NCBI GenBank assembly: GCA_027620655.1
Contig: JAQCDS010000001.1
Span: forward strand, 489,051 to 553,050
Length of the DNA: 64,000 nt
Source of the DNA: Bacteroidota bacterium
GTDB taxonomy: Bacteria > Bacteroidota > Bacteroidia > Flavobacteriales > Flavobacteriaceae
Direction of reading: 5' to 3'
Part shown: in pieces, positions 1 through 9,873 of the stretch
How positions within the stretch are numbered: position 1 is the first letter of the stretch
Layout: the number at the start of each line of letters is the position of its first letter
Translations under genes and position numbers: made by a program
Notes under the pieces: model-generated
What the model saw: only the letters and a program-made list of their open reading frames with translations
What the model was told of the DNA's origin: nothing
The model's database searches: none

Positions 1-623
1 GAAAGCGATACATTATATGAAGCATTGGGCTCAACAACATCAAAAAATAGAGATAAATAGGCAGGCAAAAACTCCACATATTCGGAGGCTTCAATTTTGG
101 AAGTGATAAAAGGTTTTAAATCTGTTTGAACAAAAAATTTATTGTAAGCAACCGTTTTACTTTGCGTGTTATCAATTAATATTGAAATAATTTTTTCATT
201 ACCAAAATTATAACTCTCCGCTAGTACTCCTGTAGCATACAGTTCTGAAAGGATATTTCTACCAAATTGAAATAGATTATCGTTTAGTTGTTGAGCTGTA
301 ACCTCAAAAAAACTACGTTCAAAAACGGTTTTATAACTGTTTAAAATTTGTGTCACCTTTGCGGTGTCAACTTCAAAAAATACTGGAGATTCTTTAAAAA
401 TTTGTTGGCGTTCTTCTTCTAATTCTACACCTGATTTTTGAATTGCAAAATCAAATGGCGCATATAAATTTTCGGATTGCCATGGTTTTCCTTTTTCAAA
501 ACTATATCGAAACGTTCCACTTTTTGGAAATAAATAAACAATCAAAAATGTGGTTGCTACAAATAAAAATACTTTGTAAAGCAAATTGTGATTTCTGTAA
601 AATTTATTTAAAACAGGATCCAT
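1..623 (-). CDS. 7TMR-HD (HDIG-domain) membrane protein, N-terminal part
   Basis: This is the first ~207 codons of a gene that runs leftward out of the window; the reading frame is open to base 1. The protein begins MDPVLNKFYRNHNLLYKVF, has one hydrophobic helix (about residues 15-33, ending in IVYLFPKSGTFRYSFEKG), and then a long soluble segment including KPWQSENLYAPFDF and further extracytoplasmic-type sequence. That layout matches the N-terminal 7TMR-HDED extracellular region of flavobacterial HDIG-domain proteins. In characterised relatives (PgpH family) the C-terminal HD domain hydrolyses cyclic di-AMP. The HD domain itself lies outside the window, so the enzymatic role is inferred from family resemblance only. 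The gene is transcribed divergently from the thiolase gene. Confidence 0.72.
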   Translation of the reverse strand, partial: MDPVLNKFYRNHNLLYKVFLFVATTFLIVYLFPKSGTFRYSFEKGKPWQSENLYAPFDFAIQKSGVELEEERQQIFKESPVFFEVDTAKVTQILNSYKTVFERSFFEVTAQQLNDNLFQFGRNILSELYATGVLAESYNFGNEKIISILIDNTQSKTVAYNKFFVQTDLKPFITSKIEASEYVEFLPAYLSLFFDVVEPNASYNVSL

Positions 624-667
624 TTGAATAATTTGTTTTAATTATGGCTAAGCTAATCAAACTACAT

Positions 668-675
668 CAAAAGTA
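668..675 (-). promoter_or_regulatory. Putative -7 promoter element for the 7TMR-HD gene
   Basis: On the minus strand this reads TACTTTTG, a match to the Bacteroidota -7 consensus TAnnTTTG. It lies 45 bases upstream of the start codon at 623. No clear -33 TTG at standard spacing was confirmed. Confidence 0.4.
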
Positions 676-776
676 ATAAAAAGAACGGCAATACAACTGC
701 AAAAATCAACAATCATCTCTAAATATCTGCTAAATTTTATTTACATTAGCGAGAGTAAAAATTAAAACTATTTTTG

Positions 777-1952
777 ATGAAAGAAGTTGTTATTGTTTCT
801 GCAGTCCGCACCCCAATAGGTAGTTTTATGGGAAGTTTATCTTCAATAGATGCACCAAAACTTGGGGCTATCGCCATTAAAGGTGCATTAGAAAAAATTA
901 ATTTAAATCCTAGTTCAGTAGACGAAGTCCTAATGGGACAAGTTGTTCAGGCTGGTGCTGGCCAAGCTCCTGCAAGGCAAGCGGCTATATTTGCTGGGAT
1001 TCCCAATACAGTCCCCTGTACCACCGTCAATAAAGTATGTTCATCTGGAATGAAATCCATAATGCAAGCCGCACAAAGTATTGCGCTTGGCGATGCCGAA
1101 ATTATTGTGGCTGGGGGTATGGAAAATATGAGTCAAATTCCACACTATTATCATGCACGAATAGCGAAGAAATTTGGCCCCGCACAAATGGAAGATGGCA
1201 TGCAAAAAGATGGTCTGGTGGATGCTTATAATAAAGAAGCCATGGGCGTTTGTGCCGATGCGTGTGCCACAGAATATGATTTTTCTAGAGAAGATCAAGA
1301 TGCGTTTGCCATTCAATCTTATAAGCGCTCTACCGAAGCTTGGAGTCGTGGAAAATTTGACAATGAGGTTGTCCCTGTAGAAGTTCCCCAACGCCGTGGC
1401 GAACCCATTGTAGTAGCAACCGATGAAGAATTTACAAATGTAAAATTAGAAAAAATTCCAGCCCTAAGACCTGCTTTTACAAAAGATGGTACTGTAACGG
1501 CAGCCAATGCCTCGACCATCAATGATGGTGCTGCAGCACTTGTTCTTATGAGTAAAGACAAAGCCAAAGAACTTGGACTACAACCACTGGCCACCATAAA
1601 AAGTTATGCAGACGCCGCCCGCGAGCCCGAATGGTTTACGGTAGCACCTGCCAAAGCCCTCCCCAAAGCATTAGACAAAGCCAACATCAAGATTGATGAT
1701 GTGGATTATTTTGAATTTAACGAAGCCTTTTCTATAGTCGGACTGGCCAATATGAAAATTTTGGGACTCAACGATGCTAAAGTTAATGTCAATGGTGGTG
1801 CGGTTTCGCTTGGACATCCTTTGGGGTGCTCCGGTGCAAGAATTGTGGTTACCCTACTCAATGTTTTGGAACAAAATAATGGAAAAATTGGAGCAGCGGC
1901 CATTTGTAATGGCGGCGGTGGTGCCTCGGCACTGATCCTCGAACGAAACTAA
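777..1952 (+). CDS. Acetyl-CoA C-acyltransferase (thiolase)
   Basis: Degradative/biosynthetic-type thiolase of 391 residues, the usual family length. It condenses two acetyl-CoA or cleaves 3-ketoacyl-CoA. The acyl-accepting cysteine is Cys88 in CTTVNKVCSSGMKS; the C-terminal catalytic His is in GGAVSLGHPLGCSGAR and the second catalytic Cys in CNGGGGAS. I start at the ATG at 777; an in-frame TTG one codon earlier would add a single Met. The NlpC/P60 gene follows after 6 bases, so the two are probably co-transcribed, though no functional link is obvious. Whether it acts in fatty-acid breakdown or acetoacetyl-CoA synthesis cannot be told from sequence. A 3-hydroxyacyl-CoA dehydrogenase gene lies near 21 kb. 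Confidence 0.93.
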   Translation: MKEVVIVSAVRTPIGSFMGSLSSIDAPKLGAIAIKGALEKINLNPSSVDEVLMGQVVQAGAGQAPARQAAIFAGIPNTVPCTTVNKVCSSGMKSIMQAAQSIALGDAEIIVAGGMENMSQIPHYYHARIAKKFGPAQMEDGMQKDGLVDAYNKEAMGVCADACATEYDFSREDQDAFAIQSYKRSTEAWSRGKFDNEVVPVEVPQRRGEPIVVATDEEFTNVKLEKIPALRPAFTKDGTVTAANASTINDGAAALVLMSKDKAKELGLQPLATIKSYADAAREPEWFTVAPAKALPKALDKANIKIDDVDYFEFNEAFSIVGLANMKILGLNDAKVNVNGGAVSLGHPLGCSGARIVVTLLNVLEQNNGKIGAAAICNGGGGASALILERN

Positions 1953-1958
1953 TACTAA

Positions 1959-2708
1959 ATGCAATACGGCCTGTGCAATCTTAGTATTGTCGCATTAAGA
2001 AACGAACCCTCAGACAAAAGCGAACTCACGTCGCAAGTCCTTTATGGCGAATTGTTTAAGGTCCTTGAACAGCGCAAAAAGTGGAGCCGAATTCGCCTCA
2101 GTTATGATGACTACGAAGGGTGGATTGACAACAAGCAATTTCGGTTGATTGAACAAGAAGAGTACACAAACTTCACTTCCAAAAAAGAACAACTGTGCAG
2201 CGATTTAGTGAACTTTATTACCTATAGTGAACAAAAGCTACAACCCATTGTGATGGGCAGTGTTTTAAATGCACAACCCCTTCTCAACCATACTTTTGAT
2301 GGAGAAACATTAGTTGGGCAAAAACAAAAAAACAACCTAATAGAAACTGCACTACTCTACCTCAACACCCCCTACCTTTGGGGAGGAAAAACCCCTTTTG
2401 GTATTGATTGTTCGGGGTTTACACAAATGGTGTATCGCCTCAATGGATTTCAACTTTTGCGCGATGCTTCGCAACAAGCCACACAAGGCGATGCGCTTAG
2501 TTTTATTGAAGAAAGCTCACCAGGCGATTTGGCGTTTTTTGATAATAATGAAGGGGATATTATTCATGTAGGAATTATAATGGAAAACCATCATATCATT
2601 CATGCGCATGGCAAAGTACGTATAGACCGTATTGACCATTCTGGAATTTATAATGTCGATACCAACACCCATTCCCATAAACTTCGGGTGATTAAAAGCA
2701 TTGTTTAA
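1959..2708 (+). CDS. C40 family peptidase (NlpC/P60) with SH3-like domain
   Basis: A 249-residue cell-wall peptidase. The N-terminal part (about residues 1-65) resembles a bacterial SH3 domain, with the typical YDDYEGWIDNKQF strand; the C-terminal half (about 125-245) is NlpC/P60. Catalytic residues are visible: Cys151 in PFGIDCSGFTQMV, His203 in DIIHVGIIM, and the later HAHGKVRID segment for the third polar residue. The family cleaves gamma-D-Glu-diamino acid bonds in peptidoglycan stem peptides. There is no obvious signal peptide, as is common for the flavobacterial orthologues, so its export route is unclear. It follows the thiolase gene by 6 bases. Confidence 0.88.
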   Translation: MQYGLCNLSIVALRNEPSDKSELTSQVLYGELFKVLEQRKKWSRIRLSYDDYEGWIDNKQFRLIEQEEYTNFTSKKEQLCSDLVNFITYSEQKLQPIVMGSVLNAQPLLNHTFDGETLVGQKQKNNLIETALLYLNTPYLWGGKTPFGIDCSGFTQMVYRLNGFQLLRDASQQATQGDALSFIEESSPGDLAFFDNNEGDIIHVGIIMENHHIIHAHGKVRIDRIDHSGIYNVDTNTHSHKLRVIKSIV

Positions 2709-2719
2709 GTTTTTTTTTA

Positions 2720-2727
2720 TAAATTTG
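2720..2727 (+). promoter_or_regulatory. Putative -7 promoter element for the DUF2807 gene
   Basis: TAAATTTG matches the Bacteroidota -7 consensus TAnnTTTG, 25 bases before the ATG at 2753. It suggests the DUF2807 gene is transcribed separately from the NlpC/P60 gene. Confidence 0.4.
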
Positions 2728-2752
2728 GGTAATATCCTAAATCTTTAATATC

Positions 2753-3241
2753 ATGTTTTATAAAACCTACAAATTTACCACGCTTCTTTTTTTGGCTTTT
2801 TTTACCACATTTTTAAGTGGTCAAAACTCTACATCTGATGAAATTTCAGAAAAAATCTATGAGTTTTCAAATTTTGACACCCTAGAACTAAGTCATGCCA
2901 TTTCTGTGATTTTAGTACAATCGGACATCTATAGCGTAGCCATCAGCTGCGAAGACAAATACATGGATGATGTTGTGGTAACACAAAACAATTCGACATT
3001 AAAAATCCAACTTAAAGGAAGAAAATCGTACAAAAACATCAATCTTTCGGCAGTGATTCATATGCCCTCAGTCCAAAAACTTGAAATGAGCGGGGCTTCA
3101 AAAGTGGTGTTTAGAGACAATAAAGACAGCGATTTAGAGCTAGAACTTTCTGGGGCAAGTAGCGTTAGAGGTATTATTGCTTTAAGCAATATTTTAAATC
3201 CTATTGCTGTAAGCGATCGGCCATATCTTTATATTCTTTAG
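2753..3241 (+). CDS. Head GIN (DUF2807) domain protein, C-terminally truncated
   Basis: An exported protein of 162 residues with a signal peptide (about 1-24, TTFLSGQNS at the cleavage region). Residues 40-140 have the repetitive parallel-beta pattern of DUF2807 (putative auto-transporter adhesin, head GIN), e.g. VQKLEMSGASKVVF and LELELSGASSVRG. Full-length relatives are usually about 220-250 residues with several further GAS-type repeats. Here the match stops after SSVRGIIALSN, and the last ~15 residues (ending SDRPYLYIL) are read from DNA that encodes the C-terminus of the convergent TPR gene on the other strand (41-base overlap). I therefore regard the gene as having lost its 3' half. The product may be unstable or non-functional. 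Confidence 0.72.
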   Translation: MFYKTYKFTTLLFLAFFTTFLSGQNSTSDEISEKIYEFSNFDTLELSHAISVILVQSDIYSVAISCEDKYMDDVVVTQNNSTLKIQLKGRKSYKNINLSAVIHMPSVQKLEMSGASKVVFRDNKDSDLELELSGASSVRGIIALSNILNPIAVSDRPYLYIL

Positions 3242-4451
3242 CTTTAACATCGTTGCCTGTAGCAGAAAAAATATTGGACAGGGTTTTAGCCGCCTGAAAA
3301 TTTGTAGGATCAGATACTAATGCTTGTTCTAAATAAGGAATGGCATCCAAATACAATTGGTTACGTTCTTCACGAAGCTCATCATAGCGGCGGTCATCGG
3401 CAGCAGAAGTTCCCAAATTATTCATTTCAGCAATAATGGATTCCTCTTGCCCTAGTATAAGTGCCGCAAGATTGATATAGGCATTGGTATACTTTGGATT
3501 AAGCTCAATGGCTTTGTCATAATATTTCTTAGCATTATCAAAGTCTTTGGCATCAGCAGCAATGACTCCCAAATTGTATTGCAACTCTGCATTTTTGGGG
3601 TCTTTTTCTGTAGCATATCCCAACAATTCTTTAAACTTATCAGTATTCCCCATTGCATAATGGACATTGGCTTCTGTAAGTATCAAATTTAAATCGTCTG
3701 GATTTTGAGCTCTTGCTTCACGCATGGCATCTAGCGCTTTGTCGGTTTCTCCACGTTCATTGTAAATTAGCGCCATATTTTTTATAATCTCTGGATATCT
3801 AGATTTTGAGTTTTTGTCCGTAGGGTTTATATGTGACTTTGACTTTACCGAAACATCACGCAATACTTCACTGTCAAAAGCTTCTTCTTTGTTGGTTTCT
3901 TTGTTGACCGCAAAATATTGTTTTTCTATCCCTGTAAACCCAAGTGCTCTTAACTTTTCGTACATCGCTAAAGACTTGTCATAGTCCTTTGCATTTACAG
4001 CCGATGAGGCCGCATAATACAAATAGATGGTGTCTTTAGATGACAATTTATAAGCATTTGAAAAGTAATCCGAGGCCGTTGCAAAATCACTTTTATCAAT
4101 GGAAGCACTTCCTTGATTAATCAAGTGATTAATGAGGTTTTGAAAGTGTGTGTTTTTTTCTTCTGAACTTACAGACGATCCGATTTTTGCAAAAGCATCA
4201 ATGGATTTATTAACATCTTCTAGCTCTGCAGCACCCCCTTTAAAAAGTAACTTACTTTTATAAAAATAAAACTGCCCTTTTTGCTTTTCATCCATTGAAG
4301 ACATTAGCGCTTCTGCAGCAGCAAGAGCTGTAGCGGCTTGCTCAAAATTTACTTTTTCAAGGGCTTTACTCACTGCACGTAGTTCTTTCTTTTGTGCATT
4401 CATAGACCATGTAAGGGCTAGTAGGAGTCCAAAAATTAGGTATTTTTTCAT
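3201..4451 (-). CDS. Tetratricopeptide-repeat protein, secreted
   Basis: A 416-residue protein with an N-terminal signal peptide (MKKYLIFGLLLALTWSMNAQ) followed by TPR helices over most of the length. The clearest repeats are YPEIIKNMALIYNERGETDK, NAELQYNLGVIAADAKDFDN and KYTNAYINLAALILGQE. TPR proteins of this type mediate protein-protein contacts in the periplasm; no enzymatic domain is present. It lies 18 bases downstream of gyrA on the same strand, and this pairing suggests co-transcription. Its 3' end overlaps the truncated DUF2807 gene; the C-terminus (MADRLQQ) looks natural, so the overlap arises from damage to the neighbour rather than to this gene. Confidence 0.85.
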   Translation of the reverse strand: MKKYLIFGLLLALTWSMNAQKKELRAVSKALEKVNFEQAATALAAAEALMSSMDEKQKGQFYFYKSKLLFKGGAAELEDVNKSIDAFAKIGSSVSSEEKNTHFQNLINHLINQGSASIDKSDFATASDYFSNAYKLSSKDTIYLYYAASSAVNAKDYDKSLAMYEKLRALGFTGIEKQYFAVNKETNKEEAFDSEVLRDVSVKSKSHINPTDKNSKSRYPEIIKNMALIYNERGETDKALDAMREARAQNPDDLNLILTEANVHYAMGNTDKFKELLGYATEKDPKNAELQYNLGVIAADAKDFDNAKKYYDKAIELNPKYTNAYINLAALILGQEESIIAEMNNLGTSAADDRRYDELREERNQLYLDAIPYLEQALVSDPTNFQAAKTLSNIFSATGNDVKAKEYKDMADRLQQ

Positions 4452-4469
4452 GATTTAAGTATTTAATTA

Positions 4470-7022
4470 TTATTCTGTTTGTGTGTCGTTTTCTGTATCT
4501 TCTGTGTTTTCTGTACTTTCAGTATTTGGTGTTTCTTCAGAAATCGGTTCTTCAGTAGTCACCTCTTCTGATTCCTCTACCTCCTCTTCTTTCATCACTT
4601 TTGCAACTGCAGCAATAGAATCTGAGCCTTTGAGATTGATAAGCTTTACACCTTGTGTTGCTCTACCCATTACTCTTAAATCCTCTACCGCCATACGAAT
4701 AGCAATTCCAGATTTGTTGATGATCATCAAATCATCTTCATCAGTTACATTTTTGATGGAAACCAAACTTCCTGTTTTTTCAGTTATTGAAATGGTTTTT
4801 ACACCCTTTCCACCACGATTTGTGATGCGATAATCTTCTAAACTTGAGCGTTTTCCATAGCCGTTTTCTGAAACCACCAAAATATTACTTTCCATATCAT
4901 CTACAGATATCATGCCAATTACCTCATCGGCATTGTGTGCCAATGTAATTCCACGTACTCCAGAGGCTCCTCTTCCCATTGGGCGAGTCTTGGCTTCCTC
5001 GAAACGAATGGCCTTTCCTGACTTCAATGCCAACATCACTTGGCTTTCTCCAGTGGTGAGTTTGGCTTCAAGAAGTTCATCGCCTTCCTTAATCGTAATC
5101 GCATTAATGCCATTAGTTCTTGGACGAGAATATTGCTCTAAAGACGTTTTCTTTACCTGTCCACGTTTGGTTGCCATAATCACATAATGGGCATTGATGT
5201 ATTCTTCATCTTTTAAGTTTTGAGTACAAATAAATGCTTTTACTTTATCGTCTTGCTCAATATTGATCAAGTTTTGAATGGCTCTTCCTTTTGATGTTTT
5301 ACTGCCTTCTGGAATTTCATAAACTCGCATCCAGAAACATTTTCCTTTTTGTGTAAAGAATAACATATACTGGTGATTCGTACCTACAAAAAGATGTTCT
5401 AAGAAATCTTCATTTCTTGTGGTCGATGCTTTTTGACCAACTCCCCCTCTATTTTGAGTTCTATATTCAGTCAAAGATGTTCGTTTGATATATCCAGCAT
5501 GAGAAATAGTAATCACCACTTGCTCGTTTGGAATCATATCTTCAATGGATAAATCTCCACCTGCATACTCTATCGTAGAACGACGATCATCTCCATACTT
5601 TTCTTTGACCACCGCAAGCTCATCTTTAATGATTTGCATACGACGATCTTTTTTGTCTAGAATATCCTTTAGATCTTCAATAGTTTTCATGAGCTCTTCA
5701 AACTCTGAGCGTAATTTATCTTGCTCTAAGCCCGTAAGCTGACGCAAACGCATTTCAACAATAGCTTTGGCTTGAATTTCACTCAACTCAAAGCGTTTGA
5801 TAAGTTTTTCGCGGGCTTCATCAGGATTTGAGGACCCTCTGATGATAGAAATCACTTCATCAATATTATCAGAAGCAATGATAAGTCCTTCCAAAATATG
5901 AGCGCGTTCTTCTGCTTTACGCAATTCAAAAGTTGTTCTACGTACAACAACTTCATGACGGTGCTCAACAAAATGATGAATCATGTCTTTTAGGTTCAAT
6001 ATTTCTGGACGACCATTGACTAACGCAATATTATTTACACTAAAAGAGGACTGAAGTGCCGTATATTTAAATAATTTGTTGAGAACAATATTTGGAATAG
6101 CATCTCTTTTTAAAACATAAACAATACGCATTCCATTACGGTCAGACTCGTCGCGAATTGTTGAAATTCCTTCTAATTTTTTATCATTAACAAGGTCAGC
6201 CGTTTTCTTAATCATATCGGCCTTATTGACTTGATATGGAATTTCGCTAACAATAATACATTCTCTTCCATTGACTTCTTCAATATTGGCTTTGGCACGA
6301 ATAACAACACGTCCTCGACCCGTTTTAAAAGCTTCTCTTACCCCTTCATAACCATAAATTATCCCACCTGTTGGAAAATCTGGTGCTTTAACATGAGTGA
6401 TTAACTCATCAATTTCAATAGCATTATTATCAATGAAGGCTGTAATTCCATCAACAACTTCAGAAAGGTTGTGTGGTGGCATATTGGTTGCCATACCGAC
6501 TGCAATTCCTGATGCGCCATTGACAAGCAGCCCTGGAATTCGTGTTGGAAGAACGGTTGGTTCTTGAAGTGTATCATCAAAATTAAGTTTATGATCGACC
6601 GTTTCTTTATCAATATCGGCAAGCATATCTTCAGATATTTTGCGCATTCTAGCTTCTGTATAACGCATTGCAGCAGGACTATCGCCATCAATAGATCCAA
6701 AATTTCCTTGACCATCGACTAGCATATAACGTAGACTCCACTCTTGGGCCATTCGCACCATAGTATCATAAACCGATGTATCGCCATGAGGGTGGTATTT
6801 ACCAAGGACTTCTCCCACAATTCTTGCCGATTTTTTGTGCGCAGAATTAGACCGTACACCCAACTCATGCATTCCATACAAAACGCGACGATGAACGGGC
6901 TTTAAGCCATCACGAACGTCGGGTAATGCTCTTGAAACAATAACGGACATCGAATAATCGATGTAGGCCGATTTCATTTCATCTTCAATGTTAATCGGGA
7001 TTAATTTTTCTCCTTCTATCAT
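4470..7022 (-). CDS. gyrA: DNA gyrase subunit A
   Basis: The 850-residue A subunit of DNA gyrase, which forms the breakage-reunion core of the A2B2 enzyme that introduces negative supercoils. The winged-helix/tower region occupies roughly residues 10-500, with catalytic Tyr121 in [10 protein letters not shown]. The quinolone-resistance region [12 protein letters not shown] has Thr82 and Asp86 at the positions of E. coli Ser83 and Asp87. The C-terminal beta-pinwheel (about 505-810) contains a GyrA-box-like motif, TNRGGKG. The final ~40 residues are a low-complexity acidic tail rich in Glu and Thr, as in other flavobacterial GyrA. The pinwheel with GyrA box argues against ParC. gyrB is not in the window. 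Confidence 0.96.
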   Translation of the reverse strand: MIEGEKLIPINIEDEMKSAYIDYSMSVIVSRALPDVRDGLKPVHRRVLYGMHELGVRSNSAHKKSARIVGEVLGKYHPHGDTSVYDTMVRMAQEWSLRYMLVDGQGNFGSIDGDSPAAMRYTEARMRKISEDMLADIDKETVDHKLNFDDTLQEPTVLPTRIPGLLVNGASGIAVGMATNMPPHNLSEVVDGITAFIDNNAIEIDELITHVKAPDFPTGGIIYGYEGVREAFKTGRGRVVIRAKANIEEVNGRECIIVSEIPYQVNKADMIKKTADLVNDKKLEGISTIRDESDRNGMRIVYVLKRDAIPNIVLNKLFKYTALQSSFSVNNIALVNGRPEILNLKDMIHHFVEHRHEVVVRRTTFELRKAEERAHILEGLIIASDNIDEVISIIRGSSNPDEAREKLIKRFELSEIQAKAIVEMRLRQLTGLEQDKLRSEFEELMKTIEDLKDILDKKDRRMQIIKDELAVVKEKYGDDRRSTIEYAGGDLSIEDMIPNEQVVITISHAGYIKRTSLTEYRTQNRGGVGQKASTTRNEDFLEHLFVGTNHQYMLFFTQKGKCFWMRVYEIPEGSKTSKGRAIQNLINIEQDDKVKAFICTQNLKDEEYINAHYVIMATKRGQVKKTSLEQYSRPRTNGINAITIKEGDELLEAKLTTGESQVMLALKSGKAIRFEEAKTRPMGRGASGVRGITLAHNADEVIGMISVDDMESNILVVSENGYGKRSSLEDYRITNRGGKGVKTISITEKTGSLVSIKNVTDEDDLMIINKSGIAIRMAVEDLRVMGRATQGVKLINLKGSDSIAAVAKVMKEEEVEESEEVTTEEPISEETPNTESTENTEDTENDTQTE

Positions 7023-7269
7023 AGGTTGATTTTATTGCAATTATTATATTCAAGCTAATATAAAACAATCGTTCTTTTTGATGCTAATAATTATGGGTTT
7101 TTTGGCGTATTTTATCAACAATTTAAAGAAGAAAAGGGTTAATAAATAGAATGCAAAAAATTTTGATTTTTAAATGTTTTTAATATCATTTGTAGTATTA
7201 ATTTTTAATTGAGGTATAGTTTTTGAATTATAACTCATAAAATTCGTATTTTTATACAAAATATTTTCT

Positions 7270-9822
7270 ATGGATGACAACTTTTCACCCCGAGTTAAAG
7301 ATGTGATTTCTTTTAGTAAAGAAGAAGCATTACGTCTAGGACACGATTTTATTGGAACTGAGCATTTGATGCTTGGATTACTTCGTGATGGCCACGGCAA
7401 AGCAGTAGAGATTCTCAATGCACTTGATATTGATTTGAGTCAACTGCGCCGCAAAGTAGAAATTCTAAGCCCTGCAAACCCCAATATTAGCACTTCAACA
7501 AACGAGAAAAAAAATCTTCATCTCACTCGACAAGCTGAACGTGCCCTAAAAACAACCTTTTTGGAGGCCAAACTTTTTCAAAGCAAATCCATAAATACGG
7601 CGCATTTGCTATTATGTGTTCTTAGAAACGAAAACGACCCTACCACCAAGTTACTCAATAAATTGAGAGTAAATTACGATAATGTTAAAGAGCAATTTAA
7701 AAACATGATTACAAGTAGTGATGATGATTTCATTGATGCACCAAAAGCTGAATCTTTTTCTGATGAAGAAACAAATGAGGAAAATGAAAACACCGGTACT
7801 TTTGGTCAAACGAGCTCAACCAAATCAAACAAAAAATCTAAAACCCCTGTTTTAGATAATTTTGGTCGTGATCTTACCGCTATGGCCGAAGAAGGAAAAC
7901 TTGATCCTGTAGTTGGTAGAGACAAAGAAATTCAGCGCGTATCACAAATACTCAGCCGAAGAAAAAAGAACAATCCTCTTCTTATTGGAGAGCCAGGCGT
8001 TGGTAAATCTGCAATTGCAGAAGGGCTTGCCAACAGAATTATAAAACGAAAAGTCTCTAGAATTCTGTTCAACAAACGTGTGGTAACTCTGGACTTAGCG
8101 AGTTTAGTGGCTGGTACAAAATACAGAGGGCAATTTGAAGAACGTATGAAAGCCGTTATGAATGAACTCGAAAAAAATGATGATGTCATTTTATTCATTG
8201 ATGAAATTCATACCATTGTAGGGGCTGGAGGTGCAACAGGAAGTCTTGATGCTTCAAACATGTTTAAACCTGCTTTAGCACGAGGAGAGATTCAATGTGT
8301 TGGTGCTACAACTCTTGATGAATATCGTCAGCATATCGAAAAAGATGGTGCGCTAGAGCGTCGCTTTCAAAAAGTGATTATTGAACCTACTTCAGTTGAT
8401 GAGACGATTGAAATCCTTAATAATATAAAAAATAAATACGAAGATCATCACAATGTAGACTATACAGATGAAGCTATAGAAGCCTGTGTTAAACTTACAA
8501 GCCGCTACATGTCCGATCGTTTTTTACCAGACAAAGCTATAGATGCTTTGGACGAGGCTGGATCGCGGGTACATATCACAAATATTGATGTTCCCGAACA
8601 AATTGTGGAATTGGAATCAGAACTTGAGTCTGTTCGTGCAACGAAAAATTCTGTGGTAAAAAAACAGAAATATGAAGAAGCAGCAAAGCTCAGGGATGAC
8701 GAAAAAAGACTTGAAAAAAGTTTGGCAGAAGCTCAGAAAAAGTGGGAAGATGAGTCAAAACTCAATAGAGAAATTGTTACAGAAGAAAATGTCGCCGAAG
8801 TCGTTTCTATGATGACAGGAATACCTGTCAATAGAATTGCACAAACAGAAGGCAACAAGCTTTCTTTATTACCAGAACTTATTAGTGGTAAAGTTATTGG
8901 TCAAGATGAGGCTGTTTCCAAGGTTGTAAAAGCCATTCAAAGGAATCGTGCTGGACTTAAAGACCCAAATAAGCCTATAGGTTCATTTATATTTTTGGGA
9001 CAAACAGGCGTTGGAAAAACACAATTGGCCAAAGTTTTGGCTGGCGAGTTATTCGATAGTACCGATGCTTTAATCAGAATTGACATGAGCGAATACATGG
9101 AGAAATTTGCCATTTCGCGACTTGTTGGAGCACCTCCTGGATATGTTGGATACGAAGAAGGTGGGCAACTTACAGAAAAAGTAAGACGAAAGCCTTATGC
9201 TGTAATTCTTTTAGATGAAATTGAAAAAGCACACCCTGATGTTTTCAATATGCTTTTACAAGTTCTAGACGATGGATTTTTGACGGACAGCTTAGGACGA
9301 AAAATTGACTTTAGCAATACCATTATTATAATGACTTCCAACATTGGAGCTCGAAAATTAAAGGATTTTGGAACCGGTGTTGGCTTTGGTACTGCAGCTC
9401 AAAAACAACAAGAAAGTGCAAATGCACGTGGCGTTATTGAAAATGCATTGAAAAAAGCTTTCGCACCTGAATTTTTAAATAGAATTGATGATGTGGTGGT
9501 GTTCAATACTCTTGAAAAAGAAGATATTGATAAAATTATTGATATTGAATTAGAGAAACTTCTAGATCGAATTTCGGAGCTAGGATACAAACTAAAATTG
9601 AGCAAAAAAGCGAGAAACTTTATTGCCGAAAAAGGATTTGATAAGCAATATGGCGCACGACCACTAAAACGTGCTATTCAAAAATATGTTGAAGATGCCA
9701 TTGCCGAAGAAATTATCAAGTCAAATATTCAAGAAGGGGATAGCATCACGATGGATATTGGTAAAAACGATACTGAATTAAATATCAAAATTACAAGTCC
9801 AAAAAAATCAGAAGAACAATAA
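7270..9822 (+). CDS. clpC: ATP-dependent Clp protease ATP-binding subunit ClpC
   Basis: An 850-residue Hsp100 unfoldase that feeds substrates to ClpP. The Clp N-domain spans about residues 1-145 and is followed by a charged linker. Walker A of AAA module 1 is GEPGVGKSA at about 240 and of module 2 GQTGVGKTQ at about 577; Walker B sequences are VILFIDEIHT and VILLDEIEKA. A UVR-type middle segment (KYEEAAKLRDDEKRLEKS, about 463-480) and a VGF tripeptide near 703 for ClpP docking distinguish it from ClpB, which is encoded 4 kb downstream. It starts 247 bases from gyrA, divergently. A strong hairpin terminator follows the stop codon. Confidence 0.95.
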   Translation: MDDNFSPRVKDVISFSKEEALRLGHDFIGTEHLMLGLLRDGHGKAVEILNALDIDLSQLRRKVEILSPANPNISTSTNEKKNLHLTRQAERALKTTFLEAKLFQSKSINTAHLLLCVLRNENDPTTKLLNKLRVNYDNVKEQFKNMITSSDDDFIDAPKAESFSDEETNEENENTGTFGQTSSTKSNKKSKTPVLDNFGRDLTAMAEEGKLDPVVGRDKEIQRVSQILSRRKKNNPLLIGEPGVGKSAIAEGLANRIIKRKVSRILFNKRVVTLDLASLVAGTKYRGQFEERMKAVMNELEKNDDVILFIDEIHTIVGAGGATGSLDASNMFKPALARGEIQCVGATTLDEYRQHIEKDGALERRFQKVIIEPTSVDETIEILNNIKNKYEDHHNVDYTDEAIEACVKLTSRYMSDRFLPDKAIDALDEAGSRVHITNIDVPEQIVELESELESVRATKNSVVKKQKYEEAAKLRDDEKRLEKSLAEAQKKWEDESKLNREIVTEENVAEVVSMMTGIPVNRIAQTEGNKLSLLPELISGKVIGQDEAVSKVVKAIQRNRAGLKDPNKPIGSFIFLGQTGVGKTQLAKVLAGELFDSTDALIRIDMSEYMEKFAISRLVGAPPGYVGYEEGGQLTEKVRRKPYAVILLDEIEKAHPDVFNMLLQVLDDGFLTDSLGRKIDFSNTIIIMTSNIGARKLKDFGTGVGFGTAAQKQQESANARGVIENALKKAFAPEFLNRIDDVVVFNTLEKEDIDKIIDIELEKLLDRISELGYKLKLSKKARNFIAEKGFDKQYGARPLKRAIQKYVEDAIAEEIIKSNIQEGDSITMDIGKNDTELNIKITSPKKSEEQ

Positions 9823-9845
9823 AACAAACTTCTTTTTTTATAATT

Positions 9846-9873
9846 AAACCCTTGCACATTGCAGGGGTTTTTT
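9846..9873 (+). terminator. Rho-independent terminator between clpC and hutH
   Basis: A 10-bp stem (AAACCCTTGC / GCAGGGGTTT, one G-T wobble) with a 5-base loop, followed by T residues. It ends clpC. Because the left arm starts with A residues on the opposite strand's exit side, it may also serve hutH, whose stop codon (9872-9874) overlaps the T tract. Confidence 0.8.

Noticed and set aside
7932..9605. Antisense open frames inside clpC
   Set aside because: They mirror the codon pattern of the real gene, show no independent domains, and have no promoters.
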